Assembly: GCA_002494885.1 (NCBI GenBank)
Contig: DACV01000005.1
Span: 49,040 to 113,039 of the forward strand
Length of the DNA stretch: 64,000 nt
Reading direction: 5' to 3'
From: Methanobacterium sp. UBA44
GTDB lineage: Archaea; Methanobacteriota; Methanobacteria; Methanobacteriales; Methanobacteriaceae
The position numbers were made by a program, and so were the translations under genes. The notes under the pieces were generated by a model. It was not told where the DNA came from. It worked only from the letters and a program-made list of their open reading frames with translations, and did not search any database. Within the stretch, counting starts at the first letter, position 1. Every line of letters begins with the position of its first letter. Positions 9,195-18,210 of this stretch are shown here, piece after piece.

Positions 9195-9541
9195 AAAAAT
9201 AAAAGCCATATGGCGATAATTGCTGTAATAATAACAATTATAACTATAGCTATCCACCATGAACCCCCATCACCATCACCATCACCATCACCAGCATCAT
9301 CACCAGCATCATCATCACTCAGCTTTTTAACGGTTTTTTTGGCGCTGCTGAAACTTTTTGAACCACCACGGCTGCCTCCTTTAACTGCGGAAGTTAAGGC
9401 ATTTAAATGCATAGCAGCTAAATTACTATCCAAAACAGTGTCGGATGGTGAAACCTGATATTCCTGTGCAGAAATACAACTTGGAACTCCGAGAAGTCCA
9501 ATAACTAAAAAAATCATTATAATTCCTGTTTTAAGCTTCAT
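9185..9541 (-). CDS. Small secreted, membrane-anchored protein with Asp-Gly-rich stalk
   Basis: A 118-residue protein with a signal peptide (about 1-25, ending in ISAQ), a short outer domain, a flexible region of Asp/Gly repeats (DAGDDAGDGDGDGDGG, residues 76-91) and a C-terminal membrane helix closed by FLRK. The topology is a surface protein anchored at its C-terminus. The Asp-rich tract could bind Ca2+, but this is a guess. The DNA of the tract is a run of GATGGT-type repeats that could vary in copy number. A GGAGGTTAAG ribosome binding site precedes the ATG. No known family is recognised. Confidence 0.55.
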   Translation of the reverse strand: MKLKTGIIMIFLVIGLLGVPSCISAQEYQVSPSDTVLDSNLAAMHLNALTSAVKGGSRGGSKSFSSAKKTVKKLSDDDAGDDAGDGDGDGDGGSWWIAIVIIVIITAIIAIWLLFLRK

Positions 9542-9719
9542 ACTTAACCTCCTAAATTCTCTAATTAAATATTATCCATGATCATAAAAATATTTGCATT
9601 TAACCAGTATATTAAAAACCCTAAATCATAGCTTCAAAACATCAAATTGGCTGTAATCACTCTCTACTTTTGTAGAAAAGAATTAAAACTAAATTATAGG
9701 AAAATTTTTGATAAAAACT

Positions 9720-12482
9720 TTAACCGCGAGTTCTAACAACGTATTTTCTTAATTCTTCTGCAAAGAACATAATTGGAATAAAAGTAACTACATAAAGCCA
9801 TTCATTAATTCCAAGAGCAGTGGTGTTGAATATACTTTGAAGATAAGGTATATAAACAATTGATAGCATAACAGCAACTTCAAATAATATTCCCCTTATG
9901 ATCCATTTATTTTTAAAAACTCCAATTTTAAATGTAGAGGTTCTGGTGGTCTGGCATCCAATAAGATTCCCAATTTGAGCCATAACTATCCCTACAAACA
10001 CCATGGTCGTTGCTCTAATGTATAATAGATCTGAAAATGCAAGATTTTGACCTAAGTGCCATCCACTCCCATAAAGTATCCAGAAGTACCCCGACATGAC
10101 CAGAAATGCTTCAATTAGCCCTAGAAATATATATCCTCTGAAGATAACACCAAAATTCAATAAATGTTCCCTATGAGATCGCGGGGGCCTGTCCATTACA
10201 TCGGATTCTGATGGGCCAACTCCAAGTGCAAGTGCAGGAACTGTATCTGTTCCAAGGTCAATTGCAAGTATTTGCATAACTGTAATTGGAAGGGGAATTT
10301 TAAACAGCACCATTAATACAAATGGAATGATTTCAGCAGTTTCATGGGCGAAAATATAGGTAATGAATTTTCTTATATTTTCATATATGGTTCTTCCTTC
10401 CTTAATGGCAGATACGATTGTGGCGAAGTTATCATCAGTTAAAACCATATCAGAAGCTTCTTTTGCAACATCTGTACCTGTTATGCCCATTGCAATTCCT
10501 ATATCAGCTTTTCTTAGTGCCGGGGCATCATTTACCCCATCACCAGTCATTGCAACGATTTCGTCTTCATCTTCAAGGATTGAGGCAATGCGCATTTTAT
10601 GTTCGGGGATGGCTCTTGCAAATATTACATTACATTTAGACATGAGTAATTGCCCAACGTCATCGTCAGACATTTCAGTTAATTCTTTACCCTTAATAAT
10701 CTCACATGGACCGCTAATAATCCCTATCTCTTCAGCTATGGCCCTCGCTGTTAACCCATAGTCTCCGGTTATCATTATAATACGGATCCCGGCTCTGTGG
10801 CATTCTTCCACAGCCTCTCGAACTTCAGGACGAGGAGGATCCTGCATTGCCATCATACCAAGGAAAATCATTTCTTTTTCAACAGATTCTGGTTTATAGT
10901 CAGTAAAATCATTAGGAAGATTTCTGTAAGCCATTGCAAGTATTCTAAGTCCTTGGCTTGCAAGTTTATCGTGCCTTTTTACCACATTTTCCTTTTCTTC
11001 ATCAGAAAATACCCTGATTTTCCCATTTTCTGAGATATGGGTGCTCAATGAAATAATTTTTTTAGGAGCGCCCTTTATGTATGCTACCTTCTTATTCTCT
11101 TTTTGGTGAATTGAACTCATGGATTTCCTTTCAGAGTCAAAGGGGAGCTCGCTTATTTTAGGAATTTTTTTAAGCTCTTCTTCTAAATCAAACCCACTTT
11201 TTAGGGCTGCAACAAGTAAAGAAGCTTCTGTCGGGTCTCCCAGTATCTTCCATTTTTTTCCCTCAATTTTGGGGGGAATTATTTTAGCATCGTTACAGAA
11301 TGCTGCTGTTCTCATGAGCAATTTAAGCTCTTTCATCTCCTCATACCCTATTTCATTACCTTTATGAAGAAATTTGCCTTTGGGTGTGTATCCAGCTCCA
11401 GTTACATCAACTATTTCGTTGGGAATCCATATTTTACGTACTGTCATTTCATTTTTAGTTAAGGTCCCTGTCTTGTCAGTACATATTATGGTTGTAGACC
11501 CTAGAGTCTCTACACTGGATAATTTTTTTATAAGGGCATTCTTTGTAACCATTTTTCTTGCTGCTGCAGCGAGAGCAAGAGTCACAGTTGGTAAAAGTCC
11601 TTCAGGAACATTGGCAACAGTTAATCCTATGGCAAAAATGAATGCAAGTTCCAGAGGGAAACCAATTAGAAATATATTAACTGCAAAGAGAGTGAAACCC
11701 ATTAATATTGCTATAAATGCAATTATTTGGGCTAATTTATTTATTTCAACCTGTAAAGGACTTTTAACTTCCTTAACGGCCTGTGTAAGGGCTGCAATTT
11801 TACTGAATTCGGTTTTATTTCCAGTTGCAAAGACAAGAGCTTTTCCAGAGCCTGATGCCACGCTGGTACCGGTAAAAATAAGGTTGTGCATTTCTACAAA
11901 TGTGTGTCCTTCACTGTCCATACCTTCAGAGTTTTTACGTATAGGTCTTGACTCTCCTGTAAGTGTTGAATTATCTACTTTAAGCTGAAATGATTCTATT
12001 AATCTTGAATCTGCTGATATATTGTCTCCTTCTTCGAGTACAATAATATCTCCAGGTACAAGTAAAGAGGCGAGTATCTCTTTTTCTTTGCCTTCTCTAA
12101 TTACCTTAGCAGTTGAAGGAAGGATTTTTTTGAGGGCTTCAGTTGCCTTTTCTGCTTCATATTCTTGCCAAAAACTAAAAACAGCATTGATTATGATTAC
12201 ACCAATAATGGCAAAACCTAATTGGGGAACTCCGGCGATAAAGGCCAAAATACTCGCTGCCCATAATAGAAGGGCTAAAACATTATAAAAATTCTCTAAA
12301 AATTTGAAAACCAAGGACTTTTTTTTCACTTCCTCTATTTGATTGGGTCCATATTTTTCAAGCCTTATTTGTGCATCATCTTCGCTTAAACCTTTTTTTG
12401 ATGAATTAAATTTAGAATAAACATCTTCAGGTGGTAATTTAAATATTGCCACCTCTCCTGGTGAAGATTTCTCCCCCTCCAT
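9720..12482 (-). CDS. Cation-transporting P-type ATPase (P2 group)
   Basis: A 920-residue ion pump with the complete P2-ATPase layout: N-terminal cation ATPase domain, two helices (about 62-105), actuator domain with LTGESRP near 174, helices with VANVPEGLLP (residues 289-298), phosphorylation motif DKTGTLT with Asp336, nucleotide domain with PFDSERKSMS and KGAP, hinge MTGDGVNDAPALRKADIGIAMG, and six C-terminal helices. The NVPEGLL motif is shared by Ca2+ and Na+/K+ pumps; the transported ion cannot be decided from this alone. The gene stands alone and is divergent from the FAD oxidoreductase gene. Confidence 0.88.
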   Translation of the reverse strand: MEGEKSSPGEVAIFKLPPEDVYSKFNSSKKGLSEDDAQIRLEKYGPNQIEEVKKKSLVFKFLENFYNVLALLLWAASILAFIAGVPQLGFAIIGVIIINAVFSFWQEYEAEKATEALKKILPSTAKVIREGKEKEILASLLVPGDIIVLEEGDNISADSRLIESFQLKVDNSTLTGESRPIRKNSEGMDSEGHTFVEMHNLIFTGTSVASGSGKALVFATGNKTEFSKIAALTQAVKEVKSPLQVEINKLAQIIAFIAILMGFTLFAVNIFLIGFPLELAFIFAIGLTVANVPEGLLPTVTLALAAAARKMVTKNALIKKLSSVETLGSTTIICTDKTGTLTKNEMTVRKIWIPNEIVDVTGAGYTPKGKFLHKGNEIGYEEMKELKLLMRTAAFCNDAKIIPPKIEGKKWKILGDPTEASLLVAALKSGFDLEEELKKIPKISELPFDSERKSMSSIHQKENKKVAYIKGAPKKIISLSTHISENGKIRVFSDEEKENVVKRHDKLASQGLRILAMAYRNLPNDFTDYKPESVEKEMIFLGMMAMQDPPRPEVREAVEECHRAGIRIIMITGDYGLTARAIAEEIGIISGPCEIIKGKELTEMSDDDVGQLLMSKCNVIFARAIPEHKMRIASILEDEDEIVAMTGDGVNDAPALRKADIGIAMGITGTDVAKEASDMVLTDDNFATIVSAIKEGRTIYENIRKFITYIFAHETAEIIPFVLMVLFKIPLPITVMQILAIDLGTDTVPALALGVGPSESDVMDRPPRSHREHLLNFGVIFRGYIFLGLIEAFLVMSGYFWILYGSGWHLGQNLAFSDLLYIRATTMVFVGIVMAQIGNLIGCQTTRTSTFKIGVFKNKWIIRGILFEVAVMLSIVYIPYLQSIFNTTALGINEWLYVVTFIPIMFFAEELRKYVVRTRG

Positions 12483-12621
12483 AATTACACTCGAGTTTAA
12501 TTATTTTTAATTTCAGGGTTTGATTTTTTAATTTTACACTTGAAATTGACCTCTGGTAATAAAATAATGGATTACATTATTTTTTATAGAGCTTAAGATA
12601 TAAATAATAAAAGGTATTCTC

Positions 12622-14013
12622 ATGGAATGTGATGTTGTTATAATTGGTGCAGGGCCTGCAGGCCTATTAGCAGCAGCCAGACTGGCAGATCATCTAAAAG
12701 TTATAATAATTGATAAGGGAAAAGAAATAGAGGGAAGAAAATGTATTTCTCTTATAAGGGGAACATGTAAGAGATGTTCTCCGTGTAATATCACAGGAGG
12801 TCTTGGTGGAGCAGGAGGACTTTCAGATGGCAAACTTAATTTAAGGCCAGATATCGGCGGTGACCTTAAAGAATTCGTAGACAATGATGAAGCATGGGAA
12901 ATAATAAAAGAAATAGATGAATTCTTTTTAAAGCATGGGGCGCCTGATGAACTATATGCACCTTCTGAAGAGGAGATATCTGAAATATTACGTGAATCAG
13001 CGGCATCTGGAATTAAATTCATTCCAATAGTCCAGAGGCACATTGGATCAGATAAAACACCTCACGTTATAAATTCAATAAGAAAAGAAATTGAAAATAA
13101 AGGAGCAGATTTCTTACTGGAAACAGAAGTCATTGATATAATTGCAGATGAGGGTGTAAAAGGGGTGCTGGTCAGAGGAAAGGATAAAAATGAATTTGAA
13201 ATAAAATGTAACTATATTATGGCTGCTCCAGGACGTGTTGGAGCTTACTGGTTGTCAGATCAGCTTAAAAAACTTAAAATTTCCATAAAATACAATCCTG
13301 TGGATATTGGAGTCAGGGTCGAAGTTCCACATATAGTTATGGATCCAGTAACCAGCATAAACTGGGATCCAAAGTTCCATATAACAACAAGAACCTATGA
13401 TGACTTTGTAAGAACATTCTGTACATGTCCTAAGGGTTTTATTGTTGAAGAAGTTTATGAAGGGTTTGTGGGTATAAATGGGCATTCAATGCGTGAGAAA
13501 TTATCTGAAAATACTAATTTTGCATTTTTAGTTAGGGTAGAGCTTACAAAACCAACTGAAAACACATCTGCCTATGCATTTTCAATTGCAAGCATTGCCA
13601 ATATCCTTGGAAGTGGAAAACCAATAATCCAAAGACTGGGAGACCTTAGAAGAGGAAGAAGATCCACATGGAATCGTATAGAAAAAAGTAACGTATCTCC
13701 GACATTTAAGAATGTAATTCCCGGCGATATTGCAATGGCACTTCCCTACAGGTTGATAATGGACATTGTAGAGGGCCTTGAAGCATTAAATCGAGTTATT
13801 CCGGGAGTTGCATCTGATTCAACACTTTTATACGCCCCCGAGATAAAGCTGTACGCCATGAGGGCCGAAATGAATCAAAAACTTGAAACTCCTGTAAAAG
13901 GACTTTATGTAGCAGGCGACGGTGCAGGAGTATCCAGGGGCATTGTTGGGGCTGCTGCAACAGGTATAATAGCAGCAAATAGTATTTTAAATAAAATTAA
14001 AGAAAATGGTTAA
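12622..14013 (+). CDS. FAD/NAD(P)-dependent oxidoreductase
   Basis: A 463-residue flavoprotein. The dinucleotide-binding motif VIIGAGPAGLLAAARLADH is at residues 6-24, followed by a cysteine-containing stretch (CISLIRGTCKRCSPC, about 47-61), a GGLGGAGGLSDGKL loop and a C-terminal FAD motif GLYVAGDGAGVSRGIVGAA. It belongs to the large FAD-dependent dehydrogenase family present in many anaerobes; the substrate is not known. The four clustered cysteines could be redox-active or bind a metal. No operon partner is seen: the next gene is convergent. Confidence 0.75.
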   Translation: MECDVVIIGAGPAGLLAAARLADHLKVIIIDKGKEIEGRKCISLIRGTCKRCSPCNITGGLGGAGGLSDGKLNLRPDIGGDLKEFVDNDEAWEIIKEIDEFFLKHGAPDELYAPSEEEISEILRESAASGIKFIPIVQRHIGSDKTPHVINSIRKEIENKGADFLLETEVIDIIADEGVKGVLVRGKDKNEFEIKCNYIMAAPGRVGAYWLSDQLKKLKISIKYNPVDIGVRVEVPHIVMDPVTSINWDPKFHITTRTYDDFVRTFCTCPKGFIVEEVYEGFVGINGHSMREKLSENTNFAFLVRVELTKPTENTSAYAFSIASIANILGSGKPIIQRLGDLRRGRRSTWNRIEKSNVSPTFKNVIPGDIAMALPYRLIMDIVEGLEALNRVIPGVASDSTLLYAPEIKLYAMRAEMNQKLETPVKGLYVAGDGAGVSRGIVGAAATGIIAANSILNKIKENG

Positions 14014-14042
14014 AATAAAGGAAAATTTTTATTAAAAAATAT

Positions 14043-14462
14043 TTATTTTTCAACAGCAACAACAGCAGTTCCATAGGCCAGAATTTCCTGCATCACGTTA
14101 GATATCTCATCTGAATCGTAACGAACGCTTATTATTGCATTTGCACCCATCTGCCGCGCATGATCTATCATTCTGTACAGTGCCTCATCTCTTGACTCTT
14201 CCATCATTTTAACGTATTCTTTTATTTCTCCACCAACCAGTGAACGTAGTCCTGCACCAATTTGACCTCCAACACCTCTACTTCGGACTGTAAGCCCATA
14301 ACAGAATCCTTTAGTTTCAACAATTTCGTATCCAGGGATATGATTGGAACTTACAATGATAATGTCTTCTGACACATCATTTATTTCAAAATAAGAGGCA
14401 TGTTCTGGAATTTCTCTTCTTTTTGCTTCAAGTCTTCTTTCTATTTCTTCATTTGATACCAT
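14043..14462 (-). CDS. YbjQ/UPF0145 family protein
   Basis: A 139-residue protein whose residues 33-139 match the YbjQ (UPF0145) family: HIPGYEIVETKGFCYGLTVRSRG, then GGEIKEYVKMMEESRDEALYRM and GANAIISVRYDSDEI. These proteins form small pentameric rings and were once thought to bind heavy metals; their job is unknown. The N-terminal 30 residues are a charged helix not always present. The gene converges on the FAD oxidoreductase gene and is divergent from the tetR operon. Confidence 0.8.
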   Translation of the reverse strand: MVSNEEIERRLEAKRREIPEHASYFEINDVSEDIIIVSSNHIPGYEIVETKGFCYGLTVRSRGVGGQIGAGLRSLVGGEIKEYVKMMEESRDEALYRMIDHARQMGANAIISVRYDSDEISNVMQEILAYGTAVVAVEK

Positions 14463-14575
14463 AAAATCAACTCATTTACAAACCACATTCTAAGTATATT
14501 AGTTGATTTAAGTTTTATATTTAGATTATGAGAATTTGGTCATAAGTGGCTCTGTCTAATTAGATCATCAAAAAG

Positions 14576-14583
14576 TTTATATA
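14576..14583 (+). promoter_or_regulatory. TATA box of the tetR operon
   Basis: TTTATATA lies here in an A-rich context, with the expected start of transcription about 25 bases downstream, near 14607. That point coincides with the first ACTGACA half-site, which is a sensible place for a repressor to block initiation. Confidence 0.45.
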
Positions 14584-14607
14584 GTCCATAGACACACGTT
14601 CAAATAT

Positions 14608-14710
14608 ACTGACACTATGTTAATTTAAATAATGTCATGTCTAAAATGAATGATGATTGTTTAAAGTAATGTCATTATGTCAGTAAAATTATATTCATGA
14701 TAACATGAAT
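14608..14710 (+). promoter_or_regulatory. Candidate TetR operator half-sites and palindrome
   Basis: ACTGACACTATG at 14608-14619 and CATTATGTCAGT at 14673-14684 are inverted copies matching at 10 of 12 bases. A separate perfect inverted repeat with 7-bp arms (ATTCATG and CATGAAT, four-base spacer) sits at 14693-14710 and covers the upstream ATG at 14705. TetR-family regulators bind such palindromes next to their own gene, so these are good candidates for autoregulation. The binding itself is inference. Confidence 0.45.
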
Positions 14711-14737
14711 GACAAAAACCGCGAATGGAGTGATAAA

Positions 14738-15364
14738 GTGACGAAAGCAGGCAGAAAGGAAATGGAGCGTGAAATACGACGTAAAGATATCATTGATGCT
14801 GCAGAAAAGTTATTTTTCTCTAAAGGCTACGAGAATGTAGCAATGATCGACATAGCTAACGAGGCAGAGATGGCAAGAGGCACATTGTATCAGTATTTCA
14901 AAAATAAAAACGATATATACGCTGCAATTGCTATACGCGCTGTAAAAATACTCAATGAGATGTTTCAGAAAATAAACCAGAAAGATCTAAGTGGAATAGA
15001 GAAAATCAAGTCATTAAGCTCGACTTACTATCAATTCTACAAAAAATATACAGGATATTACAAAGCTTACTACCATTCAGGAACTTTTGACAATAGCTCT
15101 CCAAATCTGGAAAAGCTGAAAAATATCAGAAGGAAAAGTTTTAATGTAATCGTAGGAGCTACAAAAGAAGGCATAAATGATGGAACTATCAGGGATGACA
15201 TTGATCCAGAAGCAACCGCACTGATTATGCTGTTAATATCAAATGATGTAACCAATATCATTCCGGTAACCCGGATGTATATGGAGGACTATGGATTAAC
15301 GCAGGATGTGCTATTTGAACGAAGCTTGGAACTGGTGGTTCGTTCCATTGAGAAGGTGAGATAG
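14738..15364 (+). CDS. TetR/AcrR family transcriptional regulator
   Basis: A regulator of about 208 residues with an N-terminal helix-turn-helix: RKDIIDAAEKLFFSKGYENVAMIDIANEAEMARGTLYQYFKNK is the classic TetR DNA-binding domain. The C-terminal helical domain senses an unknown ligand. The GTG at 14738 is chosen because GGAGTGAT lies three bases before it; an ATG at 14705 in the same frame lacks a ribosome binding site and overlaps a palindrome. It sits upstream of an ABC exporter permease and ATPase on the same strand and probably represses them and itself until a toxic or membrane-active compound appears. Confidence 0.88.
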   Translation: MTKAGRKEMEREIRRKDIIDAAEKLFFSKGYENVAMIDIANEAEMARGTLYQYFKNKNDIYAAIAIRAVKILNEMFQKINQKDLSGIEKIKSLSSTYYQFYKKYTGYYKAYYHSGTFDNSSPNLEKLKNIRRKSFNVIVGATKEGINDGTIRDDIDPEATALIMLLISNDVTNIIPVTRMYMEDYGLTQDVLFERSLELVVRSIEKVR

Positions 15365-15612
15365 ACAGTTTATACAGCCGATAAATGTTGATTAAGGAAT
15401 TGGGATTAATTAGGTATTGATTAGCGTAAGCTATCTCAATTTTAAAGTATTTAATTTAAAATCAATTATCACAGTAATCGAATGCTATCACAGTCAAATG
15501 CGGTCACTAACTCAATACAGGGCTGTTGAAAACCCGTATTAGAATAGTTTAAGCAAATAATATGTATAAAAAATTGGAATGAATAAAGAATGAAATAATG
15601 GAGATAAATAAA

Positions 15613-16758
15613 ATGTTAGATGTAGCTTTTAAAGATTTTAAAGCAAAGAAGAGCCGCGCGGCCATGTGTATAGTTGGTGTGATGGCGTGTGTTTTACTCA
15701 TCGGTGTTGTAAACATCGTTATGTATGAAATGGAATCAGGTCTAAAAGGAGATCTGGGCACCGTTAATGGAAAATTATATTTTGAACAGAATGGAACTGC
15801 TTACCCTCCTGTTAGAAGTATCATGAATGAAGATATTGGTAATGAAGTGATGAACCGAAGTGAAGTGGATGCAGAAAAAAGCACAAAGGCATTATTCGCA
15901 CCATTACAGGGAGATTCAGTTCCAAACGGTGGTAATCCGAGGATGGTAGTTGGTTTAACGCCTGGTAAAGAACGAGCATTTATTGGGAATGTGGAAGTAG
16001 ATGGAAAAAGTTCTTTAGTTGGAGAGGGCGAAAATGCAGTTATTATGGGATCTGAAGCTGCAAAAGACTTCAACGTGACTTTAGGAGATACTTTTACCGT
16101 TAACGACAATGAATTTGAAGTGGTGGGCATCATGGAAAAGGTAGGAAGTGGCTGGCCTTTAACTATTGACAATTCACTAATCATGTCTCTACCCTATGCC
16201 CAAAGTATTTCAGATCGACCGGATTTTATTTCAACTGTTATTATAGAGCCAAATGCAGAATATTCAGTGCAGACAGTTGAAAATAATTTGCAGGATGCAT
16301 ATCCAAAGTACGTGACTTATTCTGAAAAAGACGCCCAGAAAACAATAGATGAAAATTTAAAGGGAGTGATGGTGTTTATGAACATGGTAATAGCCATGAT
16401 CTTTGCTGTTTCCATGGTTCTCATCATGAACGTGATGATGATGTCTGTAAAGGAAAAAACCAAGGAAATCGGTACCATGAGGGCTATTGGAACCAGGAAA
16501 AGGTCAATAATGTCCTTAATAATATATGAATCACTGATCCTAAGCAGTATAGGTGGCATTATCGGAATTTTACTTATACCTCCCACTTACAACTTGCTTG
16601 GAATGTTTATGGGTGCCACCAGTTTCAACTTCACCATACCAACAACGGTACTGGTACAGGTAGCGTTGATAGTACTGGTTATAGGAACATTTTCTGGATT
16701 ACTCCCAGCATATCTGGCCAATAGAATCAGCCCGATAGAGGCTTTAAGGTACGAATAA
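15613..16758 (+). CDS. ABC transporter permease, MacB/FtsX type
   Basis: A 381-residue permease with the MacB layout: one membrane helix near the N-terminus (about 17-39), a large extracytoplasmic domain (about 45-245), then three helices (about 255-285, 305-330, 345-370) ending in NRISPIEALRYE, the usual FtsX-family C-terminus. The ATG at 15613 is preferred over 15598 because GGAGAT precedes it. The ATPase gene follows 25 bases downstream. Together they should form a tripartite-type or mechanotransmission exporter for peptides, drugs or lipids under TetR control. Confidence 0.85.
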   Translation: MLDVAFKDFKAKKSRAAMCIVGVMACVLLIGVVNIVMYEMESGLKGDLGTVNGKLYFEQNGTAYPPVRSIMNEDIGNEVMNRSEVDAEKSTKALFAPLQGDSVPNGGNPRMVVGLTPGKERAFIGNVEVDGKSSLVGEGENAVIMGSEAAKDFNVTLGDTFTVNDNEFEVVGIMEKVGSGWPLTIDNSLIMSLPYAQSISDRPDFISTVIIEPNAEYSVQTVENNLQDAYPKYVTYSEKDAQKTIDENLKGVMVFMNMVIAMIFAVSMVLIMNVMMMSVKEKTKEIGTMRAIGTRKRSIMSLIIYESLILSSIGGIIGILLIPPTYNLLGMFMGATSFNFTIPTTVLVQVALIVLVIGTFSGLLPAYLANRISPIEALRYE

Positions 16759-16783
16759 TAATTACAAAGAAGGTGTTATAATA

Positions 16784-17506
16784 ATGAAAACTTTAGTTAA
16801 TGGTATAGAACTCTGGAAAACTTACGATTTAGGCGGTGTTCAGGTTAATGCACTCAGAGGACTGAATATAACTGTAGATAAAGGGGAATTCGTTTCTATA
16901 ATGGGCCCTTCAGGCTCTGGAAAATCAACCCTTATGAACATGATAGGATGTCTCGACAGTCCCACTGAAGGGGATCTCTTTATAGATGGAAAGAAAACAT
17001 CGGACATGTCAGAAAGCGAACTTACAAAAATCCGATCAGAGAAAATAGGTTTCATCTTTCAGACATTTAACCTGCTGCCTGCTTTAACAGTTCGTGATAA
17101 TGTGGAGTTCCCACTGAGGAATATAAATAAAAAACTTTCCAAATCTTCAAGAAGGAAGGTGGTAGAGGAATGTTTGAAAATGGTTGGACTGGGACATAGA
17201 ATGGATCACCTGCCTGGAAAACTTTCAGGGGGAGAGAGACAAAGGGTTGCCATTGCCCGTGCCCTTGTAAACCGCCCAAAATTCATTTTAGCAGACGAAC
17301 CAACTGGAAATCTTGACTCCGAGGCAACTGAAAATATAATGGAACTGTTGCACCATGTTAACAGAGAAGGCACCACGGTGATAATGGTCACCCATGATAA
17401 AGAAACCACAAAAAATACCAGAATATTGAGAATCAGAGATGGAGTAATAGAATCAAATAGAATGAGGACGGATAGTATTCCAATTCCTTATCCAGTTACA
17501 GGTTAA
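16784..17506 (+). CDS. ABC transporter ATP-binding protein, MacB/LolD type
   Basis: A 240-residue ATPase with Walker A GPSGSGKST (about residue 42), Q-loop FQTFNLLPALTV, signature LSGGERQRVAIARAL, Walker B FILADEPTGNLDS and switch His in MVTHD. The MNMIGCLDSPTEG segment is typical of the LolD/MacB subfamily. It is the partner of the permease just upstream; AAGGTG is the ribosome binding site. It is the last gene of the tetR operon, with a convergent gene beyond. Confidence 0.92.
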   Translation: MKTLVNGIELWKTYDLGGVQVNALRGLNITVDKGEFVSIMGPSGSGKSTLMNMIGCLDSPTEGDLFIDGKKTSDMSESELTKIRSEKIGFIFQTFNLLPALTVRDNVEFPLRNINKKLSKSSRRKVVEECLKMVGLGHRMDHLPGKLSGGERQRVAIARALVNRPKFILADEPTGNLDSEATENIMELLHHVNREGTTVIMVTHDKETTKNTRILRIRDGVIESNRMRTDSIPIPYPVTG

Positions 17507-17556
17507 ACTGGGCTGGATACATATTTCCTTTTTGAAATTTTGTTGTATTTTGAAGA

Positions 17557-17793
17557 TCATCGTGCTTGAGCAAGAGCATTGAGTTCTTCCAATAAATTTT
17601 TTACCATCCCTTTATATTTTTCTACAAGTCTATAATTTTCTTTTTCCCAGGGATTTGGCTTTTCATATCTTATAATTTGTCTTAGATAATCTCTTTCGGC
17701 AATACCTATTTCTTTAGAGATTGTAGTAACAATTATGCCTGCGTTACCTTCTTCTGATGCTTCTTCTCTTTTAATTAATTCTTCTTTGAGCAT
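17557..17793 (-). CDS. Small hypothetical protein
   Basis: A 78-residue, strongly charged and probably helical protein (EELIKREEASEEG at the start, VEKYKGMVKNLLEELNALAQAR at the end). No family is recognised. It starts 22 bases downstream of the end of the frameshifted nuclease-like gene on the same strand and has no clear ribosome binding site, so it may be coupled to that gene or may be a remnant. Confidence 0.35.
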   Translation of the reverse strand: MLKEELIKREEASEEGNAGIIVTTISKEIGIAERDYLRQIIRYEKPNPWEKENYRLVEKYKGMVKNLLEELNALAQAR

Positions 17794-17815
17794 ATCTCTT
17801 GAAACTATTATTCTT

Positions 17816-18186
17816 CTAATTCTGTTCAGTATTTAACTCATTTTTGGTATATTTTAGGCATTCTTCATTTATTTTATCTAAATCCCACGATGATATATCA
17901 GATACATAATCTATAGCTTGAGATAAAGCGTCTCTTGGCAGCCGATCTCTTTTTAATTCAATTACTACTAAATTTCCAGATTTATCTATGCCTAAAAAAT
18001 CAAGGGGGCCTGATTTTGTACGTACTTGTTCTCCAATTGTTAATAATCTTGACCTAAAACTATGGGATTATTTTTTATCCATTTTTCAAGATCTTCAACT
18101 TCTCTTCTTCCTGCCTGGGCCATAGATACATTAATATGTTCTAATTTCCCATCAATAATTTGCCAAACGCCTATTTCAGTTGCCAT
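17816..18186 (-). pseudogene. Frameshifted NucS/DUF91-like PD-(D/E)xK protein
   Basis: From the ATG at 18186 (GGAG upstream) one frame encodes MATEIGVWQIIDGKLEHINV up to NPIVLGQDY and then stops. The next frame continues the same protein with LLTIGEQVRTKSGPLDFLGI, NLVVIELKRDRLPRDALSQA and AIDYVSDISSWDLDKI until a TAG at 17816. The D-x20-ExK arrangement matches the endonuclease NucS-like (DUF91) group. Restoring one T near 18045-18049 (GATTATT to GATTTATT) would rejoin the frames. It is either a recent pseudogene or a base-calling error in a short homopolymer. Confidence 0.7.
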
Positions 18187-18210
18187 ATGAAATGCTCCTG
18201 GATTTGATAA

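Noticed and set aside
11374..11988. 204-codon frame opposite the P-type ATPase
   Set aside because: It overlaps a fully recognisable ATPase and shows no motif or ribosome binding site of its own.
15525..15555. Terminator hairpin between tetR and the permease gene (AATACAGGG and CCCGTATT)
   Set aside because: The stem needs a bulge, and no T run follows, so I do not list it as a feature.
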